This document shows, piece after piece, positions 54,194 to 63,030 of a stretch of 64,000 bases of DNA (the stretch's first letter is position 1; each line of letters begins with the position of its first letter). The translations under genes were made by a program, and so were the position numbers. A model generated the notes under the pieces. It made no database searches. It saw only the letters and a list, made by a program, of their open reading frames with translations, and had not been told where the DNA came from. Origin of the DNA: Alphaproteobacteria bacterium. Its GTDB lineage: Bacteria > Pseudomonadota > Alphaproteobacteria > UBA8366 > GCA-2717185. The stretch spans positions 1 to 64,000 of the forward strand of contig JAJFJB010000297.1 of the NCBI GenBank assembly GCA_021774435.1. Reading direction: 5' to 3'.

Positions 54194-55726
54194 ATGGCGA
54201 AGCAACAGGCAGCGGCGAATGCCGGTCAGGCACCAACCGAAAATTACGATGTTCTGATCGTCGGCGCGGGTATTTCTGGCGTCGCCGGCGCTTACCATCT
54301 GCGTCAACAATGCCCGGAAACGCGCTTCGTCATCTTGGAAACGGAAGAGAGCTTTGGTGGCACTTGGTGGACGCATCGGTCGCCAGGCATTCGCTCGGAC
54401 AGCGATCTCCATACCTTTGGCTACGGATTCAAACCATGGGTCGGCCCGCCGATCGCCACGGCTGAGGAAATCCTGTCCTACATGGGCGAGGTCATCGAGG
54501 AAAACGACCTGGACCAGCATATCCGCTACCAGCACAAGATCTTGAAAGCCGATTGGTCTTACGAGGACAGCCTTTGGACGATCGAGGCCATCCGCACCGA
54601 CACGAACGAGACCGTCCGCATCAGCGCCAACTTCCTGTGGATGTGCCAAGGCTATTACCGTCACAACGAAGGCTACACACCCGAATGGGAGGGCATGACG
54701 GATTTCAAGGGCCGGATCGCGCATCCGGAAAATTGGCCGGATGATATCGATCATGCCGGAAAAAACGTCGTTGTCATCGGCTCCGGTGCGACGGCGGCGA
54801 CCGTGGTGCCCGCCATGGCGGAGACCGCGGCGCATGTCACCATGCTGCAGCGCTCGCCGACCTTTTTCCGAACCGGCCGCAACGCGATCGAAATCGCCGA
54901 GACCTTACGCGAGTTGCAGATCGACGAAAGCGTGGTGCACGAGATCACGCGGAAAAAAATTATGTTCGATCAGTCCGCCTTCACGGAACGGTGCTTTGCC
55001 GAGCCGGAAGCGGTGAAGGACGAACTGCTCGGCCAGGTCCGCGAACTGCTCGGGCCGGACTACGATGTCGATCAGCACTTCACGCCGTCCTATCGGCCCT
55101 GGCGCCAGCGCATTGCCTTCGTGCCCGATGCCGACCTGTTCAAGGGCATTGCCGCGGGCAGGGCATCGGTCGTCACGGATGAGATCGACCGCTTCACAGA
55201 AGCTGGCATCTTGCTACAGTCCGGCGAGGTTCTGGAGGCCGATATCATCGTGACCGCAACCGGTTTCAACATGAACATCATGGGCGATATCGCCTTCTCC
55301 ATCGACGGCAAGCCGCTCGATTTCCACGATACCGTGACTTTTCGCGGCATGATGTTCACCGGCGTACCCAACCTCGCCTGGGTGTTCGGCTATTTCCGCG
55401 CAAGCTGGACGCTGCGCAGCGAGTTGATTGCTGCCTTCGTTTGCCGTCTGCTCAATCACATGCGCGAAACCGGTGCGACGAGCATCGAGCCGGCCCTCCG
55501 GCCGGAAGATAAAAACATGCCGCTGTCCGACTGGATCGATGAGAACGACTTCAATCCCAACTACCTGCAGCGCGCGTTAGCGATCCTGCCAAGACGAGGC
55601 GACAAACGGGAATGGCAACACACTCAGGATTATTGGCGCGAGAAGGATGAATTCCCGGCGATCGACCTGGAGGATGAGATGTTCGTCTATCGCGGGAAGG
55701 CGCGTTCAACCATGGCGGCCGAATAA
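54194..55726 (+). CDS. Baeyer-Villiger-type flavin monooxygenase
   Basis: 510-residue class B flavoprotein monooxygenase. FAD motif GAGISG (24-29), then ESFGGTWWTHRSPGIRSDSDL, and the Baeyer-Villiger fingerprint FxGxxxHxxxWP as FKGRIAHPENWP (171-182). The second dinucleotide motif is VIGSGATAATVVPAMA. Such enzymes insert oxygen next to ketones or oxidise heteroatoms, using NADPH. ATG 54194 follows aaaggag 10 bases upstream. Single gene; substrate unknown. Confidence 0.9.
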   Translation: MAKQQAAANAGQAPTENYDVLIVGAGISGVAGAYHLRQQCPETRFVILETEESFGGTWWTHRSPGIRSDSDLHTFGYGFKPWVGPPIATAEEILSYMGEVIEENDLDQHIRYQHKILKADWSYEDSLWTIEAIRTDTNETVRISANFLWMCQGYYRHNEGYTPEWEGMTDFKGRIAHPENWPDDIDHAGKNVVVIGSGATAATVVPAMAETAAHVTMLQRSPTFFRTGRNAIEIAETLRELQIDESVVHEITRKKIMFDQSAFTERCFAEPEAVKDELLGQVRELLGPDYDVDQHFTPSYRPWRQRIAFVPDADLFKGIAAGRASVVTDEIDRFTEAGILLQSGEVLEADIIVTATGFNMNIMGDIAFSIDGKPLDFHDTVTFRGMMFTGVPNLAWVFGYFRASWTLRSELIAAFVCRLLNHMRETGATSIEPALRPEDKNMPLSDWIDENDFNPNYLQRALAILPRRGDKREWQHTQDYWREKDEFPAIDLEDEMFVYRGKARSTMAAE

Positions 55727-55769
55727 CTGCTTCGTATTCCGATATGCGCTCAGGACCGCTCAAAGGAAA

Positions 55770-55806
55770 GCCCCCGAGGCGGGAATGGCGTCCGCGCATC
55801 GGGGGC
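55770..55806. terminator. GC-rich hairpin downstream of the monooxygenase gene
   Basis: Arms gcccccga (55770-55777) and tcgggggc (55799-55806) form an eight-base stem with a 21-base loop, 44 bases after the monooxygenase stop. Read on the minus strand the stem is followed by TTTCCTTTG, more terminator-like than the plus-strand side, which lacks a T-run. It may end the monooxygenase mRNA or a minus-strand RNA made from the 529-base gap. Confidence 0.45.
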
Positions 55807-56099
55807 TCGTATCCGAGAAAGAGTAACCAGGGAACTATCGCGGCAATACCTTAAGATTGCGTTAACGTTAATAGAAATTAGCCTTAAAAATCGCGACCAC
55901 CCGCAAACGTGCTGGAAACAAGGGCCTCGACCCTCGCTCAACCTTGCAAATCTTAACTTAATATAGCGCCGTAACACCCGGCGGCGAACGGCGTGCTATG
56001 GAAAATGCTGGCGCGCCCGGGAGAAGAAAGTTCGAACCGCTTGTTCGAGATATTCGCTGAATGGAGTGCGATTTTGAGCGAATCTCGCGATGAATTTAA

Positions 56100-56179
56100 G
56101 GTCTCACCATCGTCATAAGCGGCTTTTCCGCGTTGAGACCCTAAGCGGACATCGTTAACTCGGAATATTTCTTCCGAGT
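56100..56179. other. Structured leader with nested hairpins before the first cyclase
   Basis: Within the 529-base gap 55727-56255. An outer pair ggtctca (56100-56106)/tgagacc (56134-56140) encloses an inner hairpin gcgg (56119-56122)/ccgc (56128-56131). A separate perfect hairpin actcggaa (56158-56165)/ttccgagt (56172-56179) follows. They lie 77-156 bases before the cyclase ATG at 56256 and could be mRNA leader structure or protein sites. The rest of the gap (55810-56095) is A+T rich around 55850-55975 and shows no convincing gene. Confidence 0.45.
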
Positions 56180-56255
56180 CTAGCGAAGAGCCGACTTACA
56201 GACCGTCTTCTCGCAGCGCGTAGATTTACCGAACATGCGCCGCTACACTTCCTGC

Positions 56256-58028
56256 ATGGTGGAGGGGACCCAACGCAGACTGGCGGCAATCGTTTCCGCT
56301 GACGTTGTCGGATATTCGCGTCTGATGGGCGCGGACGAGACAGGCACGCACGTTCGCCTCAAGGCCCGTTTCTCGGAATTGGTTGAGCCCAAAATTATCG
56401 AAAACGGCGGTCGCGTGGTGAAACTCATGGGAGACGGTCTGCTAGCTGAATTCCCAAGCGTTACAAACGCCGTCAATTGGGCCGTAATTGTGCAGACGAT
56501 AATTTCCGAGCTCAATACCAATGAACCTGAAGAACGGCGAATTGACTACCGGGTCGGCGTCAATCTCGGCGAAGTAATCATCGACGGGGACGACATTTTC
56601 GGCGACGGCGTGAACGTGGCGGCTCGTCTCCAAGAGATCGCCGAGCCGGGCGGTGTCTGTATCTCGGAAAAGGTCCATGCCGAGGTGCGCGGCAAGCTCG
56701 ACTATGAATTTGCGGATGGCGGTAGCCAATCGGTGAAAAATATCGCCGAGCCGGTCCATGTTTGGCGTTGGCCGTCTGTTGGGCGGGTGTCTGACCGGCA
56801 CTCTGTTGTCGAACAAGTAGATCCGTTACCGCTACCCGACAAACCGTCGATCGCCGTGCTGCCATTCGACAACATGTCGGATGATCCTGAGCAAGAGTAT
56901 TTCGCTGACGGCATTGCCGAGGACGTTATCACGGCGCTATCCCGCTTCCGTTCTCTGTTTGTGATTTCCCGCAATTCTTCGTTCACCTACAAAGAAAGTG
57001 CGGTCGATATTAAACAGGTCGCCAGCGATTTGGGCGTCCGGTATGTGGTGGAAGGCAGTGTCCGAAAAGCCGGCAAACGGGTTCGAATAACGGCACAGTT
57101 GATCGACGCGGCGAGCGGCAACCATCTTTGGGCTGATCGCTTCGACGGCAACTTAGACGATATATTTGAACTACAGGACCAAATCACCGAACGGATCGTG
57201 TTCGCGACGGCGCCTGAGATCGAGGCCCACGAGCGCGAACGTGCCCGGCGCAAGCCGCCGGAAAGCCTGGATGCCTGGGAACTTTATCAGCGTGGCATGT
57301 GGCACCTCTATAGGGTCACAAAAGACGATTTCAAGGCGGCGCGGACACTCTTCGACAAGGCGATAGCGCGCGATCCGGATTTCGCCCTGCCGTACGCGGG
57401 CATCGCGTATGTCTGTTTCTTCGAGGTGTTTCAAGGCTATGCCGTCGCCCATGATGAGGCCCTGGATCAAGGGCTCGCCGCCGGCGAGCGTGCCGTTGCC
57501 CTGGACGACAAGGACGGTTTCGCCCATCTTGCCCTCGGCCGAATGCTGCACCTTACCGGGCAAGGCGAGCGTGCCATTGCTGAACAGGAACGGTCGGTCG
57601 CCCTCAATTCGAGCTTCGCGCTCGGCTACTACGGTCTCGGAGCTTCCTTTGTTTGGTATGGTCGGGCGACGGAAGGCATTGCCGCGCTGGACATGTCCAT
57701 GCGACTAAGTCCGCAGGATCCAATGCTCTGGGCCATGCAGGCGATGCAGGCAGCTTGTTTCTTCAGTATTGAAAAATATGATGAAGCCGAAGAATGGGCT
57801 CGTAAGGCCGTGAATGTGCGTCCCGACATCTTCCAAACTCAGATTTATTTGGCAATGGCGCTTGTTGGGCTCGACCGGCTCAACGAAGCCAGGGCAGCCG
57901 TTGACGCGGCACGGCGAGCGCGACCGGGTCTATCCATTTCTGTTTTTCGCCATATCGTGCGGCACGCCAACACAGAGTTTCTGGAACCGCGCATTGCGGC
58001 CCTGCGCAAGGCAGGACTGCCGGAATAG
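56256..58028 (+). CDS. Class III nucleotide cyclase with TolB-like and TPR regions (copy 1)
   Basis: 590 residues. N-terminal class III adenylate/guanylate cyclase catalytic domain (about 5-175): metal-binding D16 in IVSADVVGYSRLMG and D60 in GDGLLAEF; the transition-state Asn and Arg in DGVNVAARL. A linker leads to the TolB-N-like segment PDKPSIAVLPFDNMSDDPEQEYFADGIAEDV (about 195-320), then TPR repeats to the end. No membrane segment, so probably soluble. Second-messenger output is cAMP by family habit; not proven. ATG 56256 is chosen over 56235 because the paralogue aligns from there. Followed by a paralogue 170 bases on. Confidence 0.88.
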   Translation: MVEGTQRRLAAIVSADVVGYSRLMGADETGTHVRLKARFSELVEPKIIENGGRVVKLMGDGLLAEFPSVTNAVNWAVIVQTIISELNTNEPEERRIDYRVGVNLGEVIIDGDDIFGDGVNVAARLQEIAEPGGVCISEKVHAEVRGKLDYEFADGGSQSVKNIAEPVHVWRWPSVGRVSDRHSVVEQVDPLPLPDKPSIAVLPFDNMSDDPEQEYFADGIAEDVITALSRFRSLFVISRNSSFTYKESAVDIKQVASDLGVRYVVEGSVRKAGKRVRITAQLIDAASGNHLWADRFDGNLDDIFELQDQITERIVFATAPEIEAHERERARRKPPESLDAWELYQRGMWHLYRVTKDDFKAARTLFDKAIARDPDFALPYAGIAYVCFFEVFQGYAVAHDEALDQGLAAGERAVALDDKDGFAHLALGRMLHLTGQGERAIAEQERSVALNSSFALGYYGLGASFVWYGRATEGIAALDMSMRLSPQDPMLWAMQAMQAACFFSIEKYDEAEEWARKAVNVRPDIFQTQIYLAMALVGLDRLNEARAAVDAARRARPGLSISVFRHIVRHANTEFLEPRIAALRKAGLPE

Positions 58029-58053
58029 CGAGCGCCAAACAGCCGGAAAATAA

Positions 58054-58070
58054 TGTCACTTAAAGTGACA
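58054..58070. promoter_or_regulatory. Perfect palindrome TGTCACTT-A-AAGTGACA between the cyclases
   Basis: Eight-base arms around a single A, 25 bases after the first cyclase stop and about 129 bases before the second cyclase ATG. The symmetry and TGTCAC/GTGACA ends suggest a site for a dimeric regulator, perhaps GntR- or Crp-family; the Crp consensus TGTGA-N6-TCACA is not matched. It could also act as a weak terminator, though no T-run follows. Confidence 0.5.
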
Positions 58071-58198
58071 ATAGGCGGGCGACGGTCGCGATAAGGCGGC
58101 ATCGCCGGCGGTACGTCGAATGTTGAGGGAACAGTGGAAGTCGCACCTTTCCAACATCTGACTAGGACTCCGCACATCGCGACGGCTAAACTTACCTC

Positions 58199-59980
58199 AT
58201 GTCGGAGGTAACCCAACGTAGGCTGGCGGCCATCGTATCCGCTGATGTTGTCGGTTATTCGCGTCTCATGGGTGCGGATGAAACAGGCACCCTTTCTGAT
58301 CTGAATACGCATCGTTCGGAACTGATCGATCCCCTTATCAAGAAACATGGAGGGCGGATCGTCAAAACCACCGGCGACGGGTTGCTTCTCGAATTCCCGT
58401 CGGTCGTCGCGGCCGTGGAATGCAGCGTTGCCGTGCAAGACGGTATGATGGCGCGAAACGCCGCCGTCTCCGACGATGTCGCCATATGCTTCCGGATCGG
58501 CGTGCATCTCGGCGACATCATTGTAGAAGGTGATGATATTTTCGGGGACGGCGTGAACGTCGCCGCGCGCCTGGAAGCCCTGTCGGAGGCAAACGGGTTG
58601 GCTCTGTCCGACGATGCCTATCGACAGGTTCGCGACCGGATGGATATCGGATGGCAGGACGGTGGCGAACACGAGGTCAAGAACATCGCCCGGCCCATCC
58701 ACGTTTGGCGGTGGTCCGGAACGACAACACGAGAAATGTCGGCCACATCCAAGACGGCGGAACGATTACCGCTTCCCGACAAACCATCCATCGTCGTCCT
58801 GCCGTTCGGCAACATGTCGGGTGATCCGGAGCAGGAATATTTCTCCGATGGCATCACCGAAGACATCACCACCGAACTGTCCCGTTTCGACGAGCTCTTC
58901 GTGATCGCGCGCAACACCGCATTTACCTACAAGGATCAGAACCTCAACGTCCGCGAGGTCGCTCGGGAGTTGGGCGTTCATTTCGTCCTGGAAGGAAGCG
59001 TTCGCAAAGCGGGCAACCGGGTCCGTATCAATGTCCAGTTGATCGACGGCCAGAACGGTAATCATCTCTGGGCGGAACGATACGACGGCAGCATTGAGGA
59101 AGTGTTCGATTTACAGGATCAAGTGACCCAACAGGTGGCTAGCGCCACGGTGCCATACATCAAGGAAGCCTCCCTGGCCCGCATCCGGCGGGGCGACCGG
59201 ATCTTCGATGAAGCACATGACCTGGCTTGGCAAGCGTGGGACAATTTTCAAGATAGGTTGCGCGCGCCGCAATCATCTTCAATGCAAGCGGCCAAAGCAA
59301 AGGCGTATCAAGCAATTGCACTCAACGAGCGATGCCTCAATGCATATTCTACGATCTGTATGGCGACTTGGTTGGATCTTTTCCAGCAGTGGTCGGACGA
59401 TACCGAAGGGGGCATGGCGGAATTGAAACAGGCCGCCGAGACATTCGTCAGTTTATCGCCGAATTCCCATATGGCCCATTTTTGCCATGGCCTCTCGAAC
59501 ACGATTGCCGGTCATAGCGAAGCCGCGAGACAGGACTACAAGCACAGCGTCGCCCTCAATCCCAACGATGCCATGGTCCTATCTATGCTTGCTTGCACTG
59601 AGGCGTTGCTGGGCGACTTCGAGAAAGCCAAGGCGGTCGCGGCGAAGGCCATTCGGCTCAACCCAAAAGACTCGTGGACGGGCACCGCTTACCTCGCGCT
59701 GTCCCTTGTCGCTTTTATTGAAGATGACAGCGGGTTTCGTCACTGGACGGAGAAAGCCATTTTGGCCCAACCATATGCACCAATTCGCCGCACATTGATG
59801 ATTGCGCACGCGGCGGAAGTCGGCGACGAGGCGTTGTTGCGGGAACATCTGGAACATCTCAACAAGACCGCACCGCGGTTCCTTTCCCGGTTGCTCAGTG
59901 GAAAGAAAGAAACATTCAAGCTTCCCAAACACCGGGATAAATTATTGGATGCGTTGCGCAAGGTAGGCCCGCCAGAATGA
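58199..59980 (+). CDS. Class III nucleotide cyclase with TolB-like and TPR regions (copy 2)
   Basis: 593 residues, paralogous to the preceding gene over its full length. Catalytic residues are kept: D16 in IVSADVVGYSRLMG, D60 in TTGDGLLLEF, Asn and Arg in GVNVAARLEAL. The TolB-N-like segment PDKPSIVVLPFGNMSGDPEQEYFSDGITED follows at about 198-320. The TPR part (from about 330) has diverged more, so the two sense different partners or signals. ATG 58199 starts MSEVTQRRLAAIV, in register with copy 1. The upstream palindrome may regulate it. Confidence 0.88.
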   Translation: MSEVTQRRLAAIVSADVVGYSRLMGADETGTLSDLNTHRSELIDPLIKKHGGRIVKTTGDGLLLEFPSVVAAVECSVAVQDGMMARNAAVSDDVAICFRIGVHLGDIIVEGDDIFGDGVNVAARLEALSEANGLALSDDAYRQVRDRMDIGWQDGGEHEVKNIARPIHVWRWSGTTTREMSATSKTAERLPLPDKPSIVVLPFGNMSGDPEQEYFSDGITEDITTELSRFDELFVIARNTAFTYKDQNLNVREVARELGVHFVLEGSVRKAGNRVRINVQLIDGQNGNHLWAERYDGSIEEVFDLQDQVTQQVASATVPYIKEASLARIRRGDRIFDEAHDLAWQAWDNFQDRLRAPQSSSMQAAKAKAYQAIALNERCLNAYSTICMATWLDLFQQWSDDTEGGMAELKQAAETFVSLSPNSHMAHFCHGLSNTIAGHSEAARQDYKHSVALNPNDAMVLSMLACTEALLGDFEKAKAVAAKAIRLNPKDSWTGTAYLALSLVAFIEDDSGFRHWTEKAILAQPYAPIRRTLMIAHAAEVGDEALLREHLEHLNKTAPRFLSRLLSGKKETFKLPKHRDKLLDALRKVGPPE

Positions 59981-60214
59981 CCGGTTAGGGACATCTTGGG
60001 AACTTGGCCGATGCTGCCGCGCACATCTGAAGCTGGGGAAATCCAGACGTTTTACCGCTGAAAGCTGATATCACCGCGCCGATGTCAGATGTTGAAGGAA
60101 TTGCGGAAGTCGATTTGGATCGGCGCGAGTTTGTTTTTTTGGGTGATTGTGTGTTTGCCGAGGATGCGCCGGCGACGTCATTTTAGCCGCAGGGTCAAGG
60201 CAGAGGAGTGGGTG

Positions 60215-61096
60215 ATGAATTCCGAGACACCGCAACGAACGGTTATTTACAAAATCGGGATGACCGACAGCGCGCGTTGGGATCATTTCGTGGGGCGGGA
60301 CGGCGACGTCTTCGTCTGCACCCCGCCTAAAAGCGGCACGACGTGGATGCAAACCCTGTGCGCCCTGCTACTGGTGGGATGGGAGGATTTCGACATCAGC
60401 CCTAGTGCGGCGTCGCCCTGGTACGACGCAATTTTCGCAACGGTCGAAGAGGTGAACGCCGTACTGGCGGAGCAGTCCCACAGGCGTTTCATCAAAACCC
60501 ATACGCCGTTGGACGGCATCCCCTATGGCGCGGCCCATACCTATGTGGTGGTGCACCGGGACCCGCGCGACGTCTTCTTTTCCTTGCGCAACCATTCAGA
60601 AAATTTCATGCAGGAGGCCAACGTCCACATCCTCGGCGACGATATCGACGACGCCTTCCGGCGCTGGCTCGATCCGCCGGTGAACGAAGACGGAACGCCG
60701 AAATATTCACTACAATCGGTGATCCATCACTACCGCACATTTCGCCAATTCGAACATCTGCCCAATATCCATCTGTTTCACTATGCGGAAATGAAGCGCG
60801 ATCCCGCCTATTCCATTTCCCGGCTTGCGGCGATCCTGAATGTCGCGATCGAAGACAGCGACCTTCAAACAATCCAGCAGATCTCCAATTTCGGAAATAT
60901 GCGAAACAACGCGGATCAATTCGCGCCCCATGCGCATCACGGATTGTGGAAAAACAACAAACAGTTTTTCGCCACCGGCGACAGCGCGCAATGGCGCGAT
61001 ATTCTGAGCGAGGAATCCCTGAACTTATACGATAGCCGCGTCGAGGCTGCGTTGACGCCGACGGAAATATCCTGGCTCAACGACGGGCGGCGTTGA
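60215..61096 (+). CDS. PAPS-dependent sulfotransferase (copy 1)
   Basis: 293-residue cytosolic-type sulfotransferase that moves sulfate from PAPS to a hydroxyl or amine. 5'-phosphosulfate loop CTPPKSGTTWMQ (35-46), 3'-phosphate site VVHRDPRDVFFSLRNH, and near the end GDSAQWRDIL in place of the usual GxxGxWK. Acceptor unknown; similar soluble enzymes act on small alcohols and steroids. ATG 60215 is chosen: gaggag upstream and alignment with the paralogue at 63451. The frame is open to 60089 but the extra residues look non-coding. Confidence 0.88.
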   Translation: MNSETPQRTVIYKIGMTDSARWDHFVGRDGDVFVCTPPKSGTTWMQTLCALLLVGWEDFDISPSAASPWYDAIFATVEEVNAVLAEQSHRRFIKTHTPLDGIPYGAAHTYVVVHRDPRDVFFSLRNHSENFMQEANVHILGDDIDDAFRRWLDPPVNEDGTPKYSLQSVIHHYRTFRQFEHLPNIHLFHYAEMKRDPAYSISRLAAILNVAIEDSDLQTIQQISNFGNMRNNADQFAPHAHHGLWKNNKQFFATGDSAQWRDILSEESLNLYDSRVEAALTPTEISWLNDGRR

Positions 61097-61212
61097 CATA
61101 ACTATGCCGATGCTACTTCACGCCCAAGGCAATGCCCAGCAACTGCGCCCGCGAATTCTGGTTTGGGTCACAAGCGAACCCTTGCACTGCAGCATTTTGC
61201 TGAGCTCTCAAC

Positions 61213-61341
61213 CTACGAAAGATCGTCAAGGAAAGCCTTGGCGTCCTGCAAATCAAGCGTGTCGAAGCTCTCGGTGACCCTAACCTCAATCTGAGGACTT
61301 TCCGGGGGCAACGTCAAAAACGCTCTGGAGCGCCTCAAGGA
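61213..61341 (-). pseudogene. Coding-like tail of a lost gene
   Basis: In the 346-base gap 61097-61442 a minus-strand reading of 43 codons bounded by a stop at each end encodes LRRSRAFLTLPPESPQIEV, then RVTESFDTLDLQDAKAFLDDLS. The composition is protein-like, but the length is within chance and no family is recognised. It may be the end of a decayed gene. I see nothing else in this gap. Confidence 0.2.
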
Positions 61342-61442
61342 TCACCGCGCATATTGAGCGACATCAATTTGGCTATGACGAACTGACGCTAGAGTGCAAA
61401 CGCCGATGCAGTAATAATTCAAACGATTTTAGGGGATGGTTC

Positions 61443-61856
61443 ATGTTTAAAGTCATTGGGGTTCCGATCGATTTAGCCCATGCGGATCAGCTAAAACGGG
61501 GCATTGAAGTTGCGGTCGACTTGGCAAAGCATTATGGCGCCGCATTGAACCTCGTCGGCGTTACGCCCGTCACGCCGGGGTCTGTCGCACATAATCCCGA
61601 AGAGTTCGAAACAAAGCTCCGAGAATTCTCCAGTCAGCTTAGCGCCGAGCACGGGATAGAGGTCGGGTGCAAAGCAGTGATTTCGCATGATCCCGCGGTC
61701 GATCTAGAGGAAAAGATCGGACAAGCCTCAAAAGCCCTGGGGTCGGACTTGATCGTTATGTCGTCGCACAAACCGGGCCTGCTTGAATACATTTTCACTT
61801 CTCACGCCGGTCACTTCGCTTCACACACAGAATTATCCGTGTTCATCGTCCGATGA
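61443..61856 (+). CDS. UspA-family universal stress protein, degenerate ATP site
   Basis: 137-residue Usp-fold protein: VIGVPIDLAHADQLKRGIEVAVDLAKHYGAALNLVGV at the N-terminus and DLIVMSSHKPGLLEYIFTSHAGHFASHTELSVFIVR at the end. The ATP motif G-2x-G-9x-G(S/T) is not kept: the expected glycines are replaced by lysine, histidine and alanine residues around SHKPG and TSHAGHF. It probably does not bind ATP in the MJ0577 way and resembles UspA proper. ATG 61443 follows aggggatggttc. Confidence 0.83.
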   Translation: MFKVIGVPIDLAHADQLKRGIEVAVDLAKHYGAALNLVGVTPVTPGSVAHNPEEFETKLREFSSQLSAEHGIEVGCKAVISHDPAVDLEEKIGQASKALGSDLIVMSSHKPGLLEYIFTSHAGHFASHTELSVFIVR

Positions 61857-62202
61857 CGGAAGGTTGTACTCGATAGCCCAGCACTGCGGCCTTGGCGCGG
61901 CAAAATTCCGCTCGACGAATTTCCTGTGTCGCGTCGGAAGCACGGCGGGCACGTCCGGCAAGCGGCGAAAACGGAAACAACCAAGCTGAGGTCTAAAACG
62001 GCGCCAAACCGGGCCTGCGACGGCAGCCGCCGGGAGGGCGAGGGTTAGCCAAAAGTGGAAGTCCGACCACACTATTGTCGTGGCCGCGGCCGGGAGGCCG
62101 TCAACCCGACGAAGGGAAGGCAATTGCTATGGCAGCCGATTTGCAGGACAGGGGATACGGCAGATACCTTCATGGTCAACGTTGGCAGATGAAGGAGACG
62201 GC
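61857..62202. other. Intergenic gap with no gene recognised
   Basis: 346 bases between the stress protein and the methyltransferase. G+C-rich, with short open frames on both strands that resemble no protein. One short stretch, gtggaagtccgacc near 62055, resembles a segment in the gaps before the second cyclase and the first sulfotransferase. Confidence 0.4.
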
Positions 62203-62844
62203 ATGCGCGACCAAGATGACCACGGTTGGTTGAAACAGGGCAGCACGTCCAGTGCTGAAGTCCAACAGAGCTACGAAAATTGGGCCAGCTCGTACGACAA
62301 AGATCTCGCGGAATGGGACTATCGAGCCCCCTTGGACGCAGCATCGCTTCTCAAGCCTTCCGTTTATGCATTGAGTACGATCCTGGATGCCGGCTGCGGG
62401 ACCGGCCTGGTTGGCGCGGCATTGCGGCATGTCGGGTTCACGGGCGACATCGACGGTATCGACCTGTCACCGTCTTCGCTCGAAAAGGCTAGGGAACGGG
62501 GGACATACCGCAGTTTACGTCCCGTCGATTTCCAGGAATTACCGCTCGCTCTCGCCGATGACGCCTACGACGCCCTGACTTGCGTTGGCGTGCTGACCTA
62601 TGTGCCGGACAGCGAAGCCATACTGAGAGAGTTCGCTCGCGTCGTGCGGCCGGGAGGCGTCGCCGTCGTGACCCAGCGAGATGATCTATTCGAGGAGCGA
62701 GCATTCGACCGGGCCATCCAGGGATTGGTGGATGCGCAGGTTTTTGTGGACGCCACCATCACGGAACCGAAGCTTTATCTCCCGGCCAATCCCGATTTCG
62801 GCTCAGACATCCGAGTCATCTACGTCATGCTGACCGTGTCATGA
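62203..62844 (+). CDS. Class I SAM-dependent methyltransferase
   Basis: 213 residues. SAM motif I is DAGCGTGLVGAALRHVGF; motif II DGIDLSPSSLEKARE; later motif SYDALTCVGVLTYVPDSEAILREFARVVRPGG is typical of small-molecule or quinone methyltransferases. The N-terminal VQQSYENWASSYDKDL is also typical. ATG 62203 has gaaggaga 5 bases upstream; the open frame begins earlier without a ribosome site. Acceptor unknown. Confidence 0.87.
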   Translation: MRDQDDHGWLKQGSTSSAEVQQSYENWASSYDKDLAEWDYRAPLDAASLLKPSVYALSTILDAGCGTGLVGAALRHVGFTGDIDGIDLSPSSLEKARERGTYRSLRPVDFQELPLALADDAYDALTCVGVLTYVPDSEAILREFARVVRPGGVAVVTQRDDLFEERAFDRAIQGLVDAQVFVDATITEPKLYLPANPDFGSDIRVIYVMLTVS

Positions 62845-62939
62845 CCTGACACAGGCGGGCAAACCGAATGTCGGCAGCCTGAAGTTTGGAATCAGGGGGT
62901 AGACCCGGCGTGAGATCGTCAGGCTCACGAATAGCATTC

Positions 62940-63008
62940 ATAGCCAATACGCGACATGCCGGTAGTGTAGGCATTGCTCCGAAACAGGGAAGCGTATTGA
63001 GTGGCTAT
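62940..63008. ncRNA. Nested hairpin element, possible structured RNA
   Basis: Outer arms atagcca (62940-62946) with atacgc (62947-62952) pair with gcgtat (62992-62997) and tggctat (63002-63008): 13 base pairs with a four-base bulge. Inside lies a second hairpin atgcc (62956-62960)/ggcat (62970-62974) with a nine-base loop. It sits 96 bases after the methyltransferase stop and 22 bases from the end of the convergent pseudogene. No T-run, so not a simple terminator. Confidence 0.35.
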
Positions 63009-63030
63009 TATTTGATAATGAGCAGCGGGT

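Noticed and set aside
54038-54835. 265-codon minus-strand frame upstream of and within the Baeyer-Villiger gene
   Set aside because: Opposes the FAD and fingerprint motifs of a clear gene. Its end near 54027-54090 reads like the tail of a quinone oxidoreductase, but too little remains to call a remnant.
57845-58702. 285-codon minus-strand frame across the cyclase junction
   Set aside because: Opposes the conserved catalytic domain of cyclase 2 and the end of cyclase 1; no family features.
62940-63008. Possible integron attC recombination site
   Set aside because: No RYYYAAC or GTTRRRY core sites at the ends, and no integrase or cassette array.
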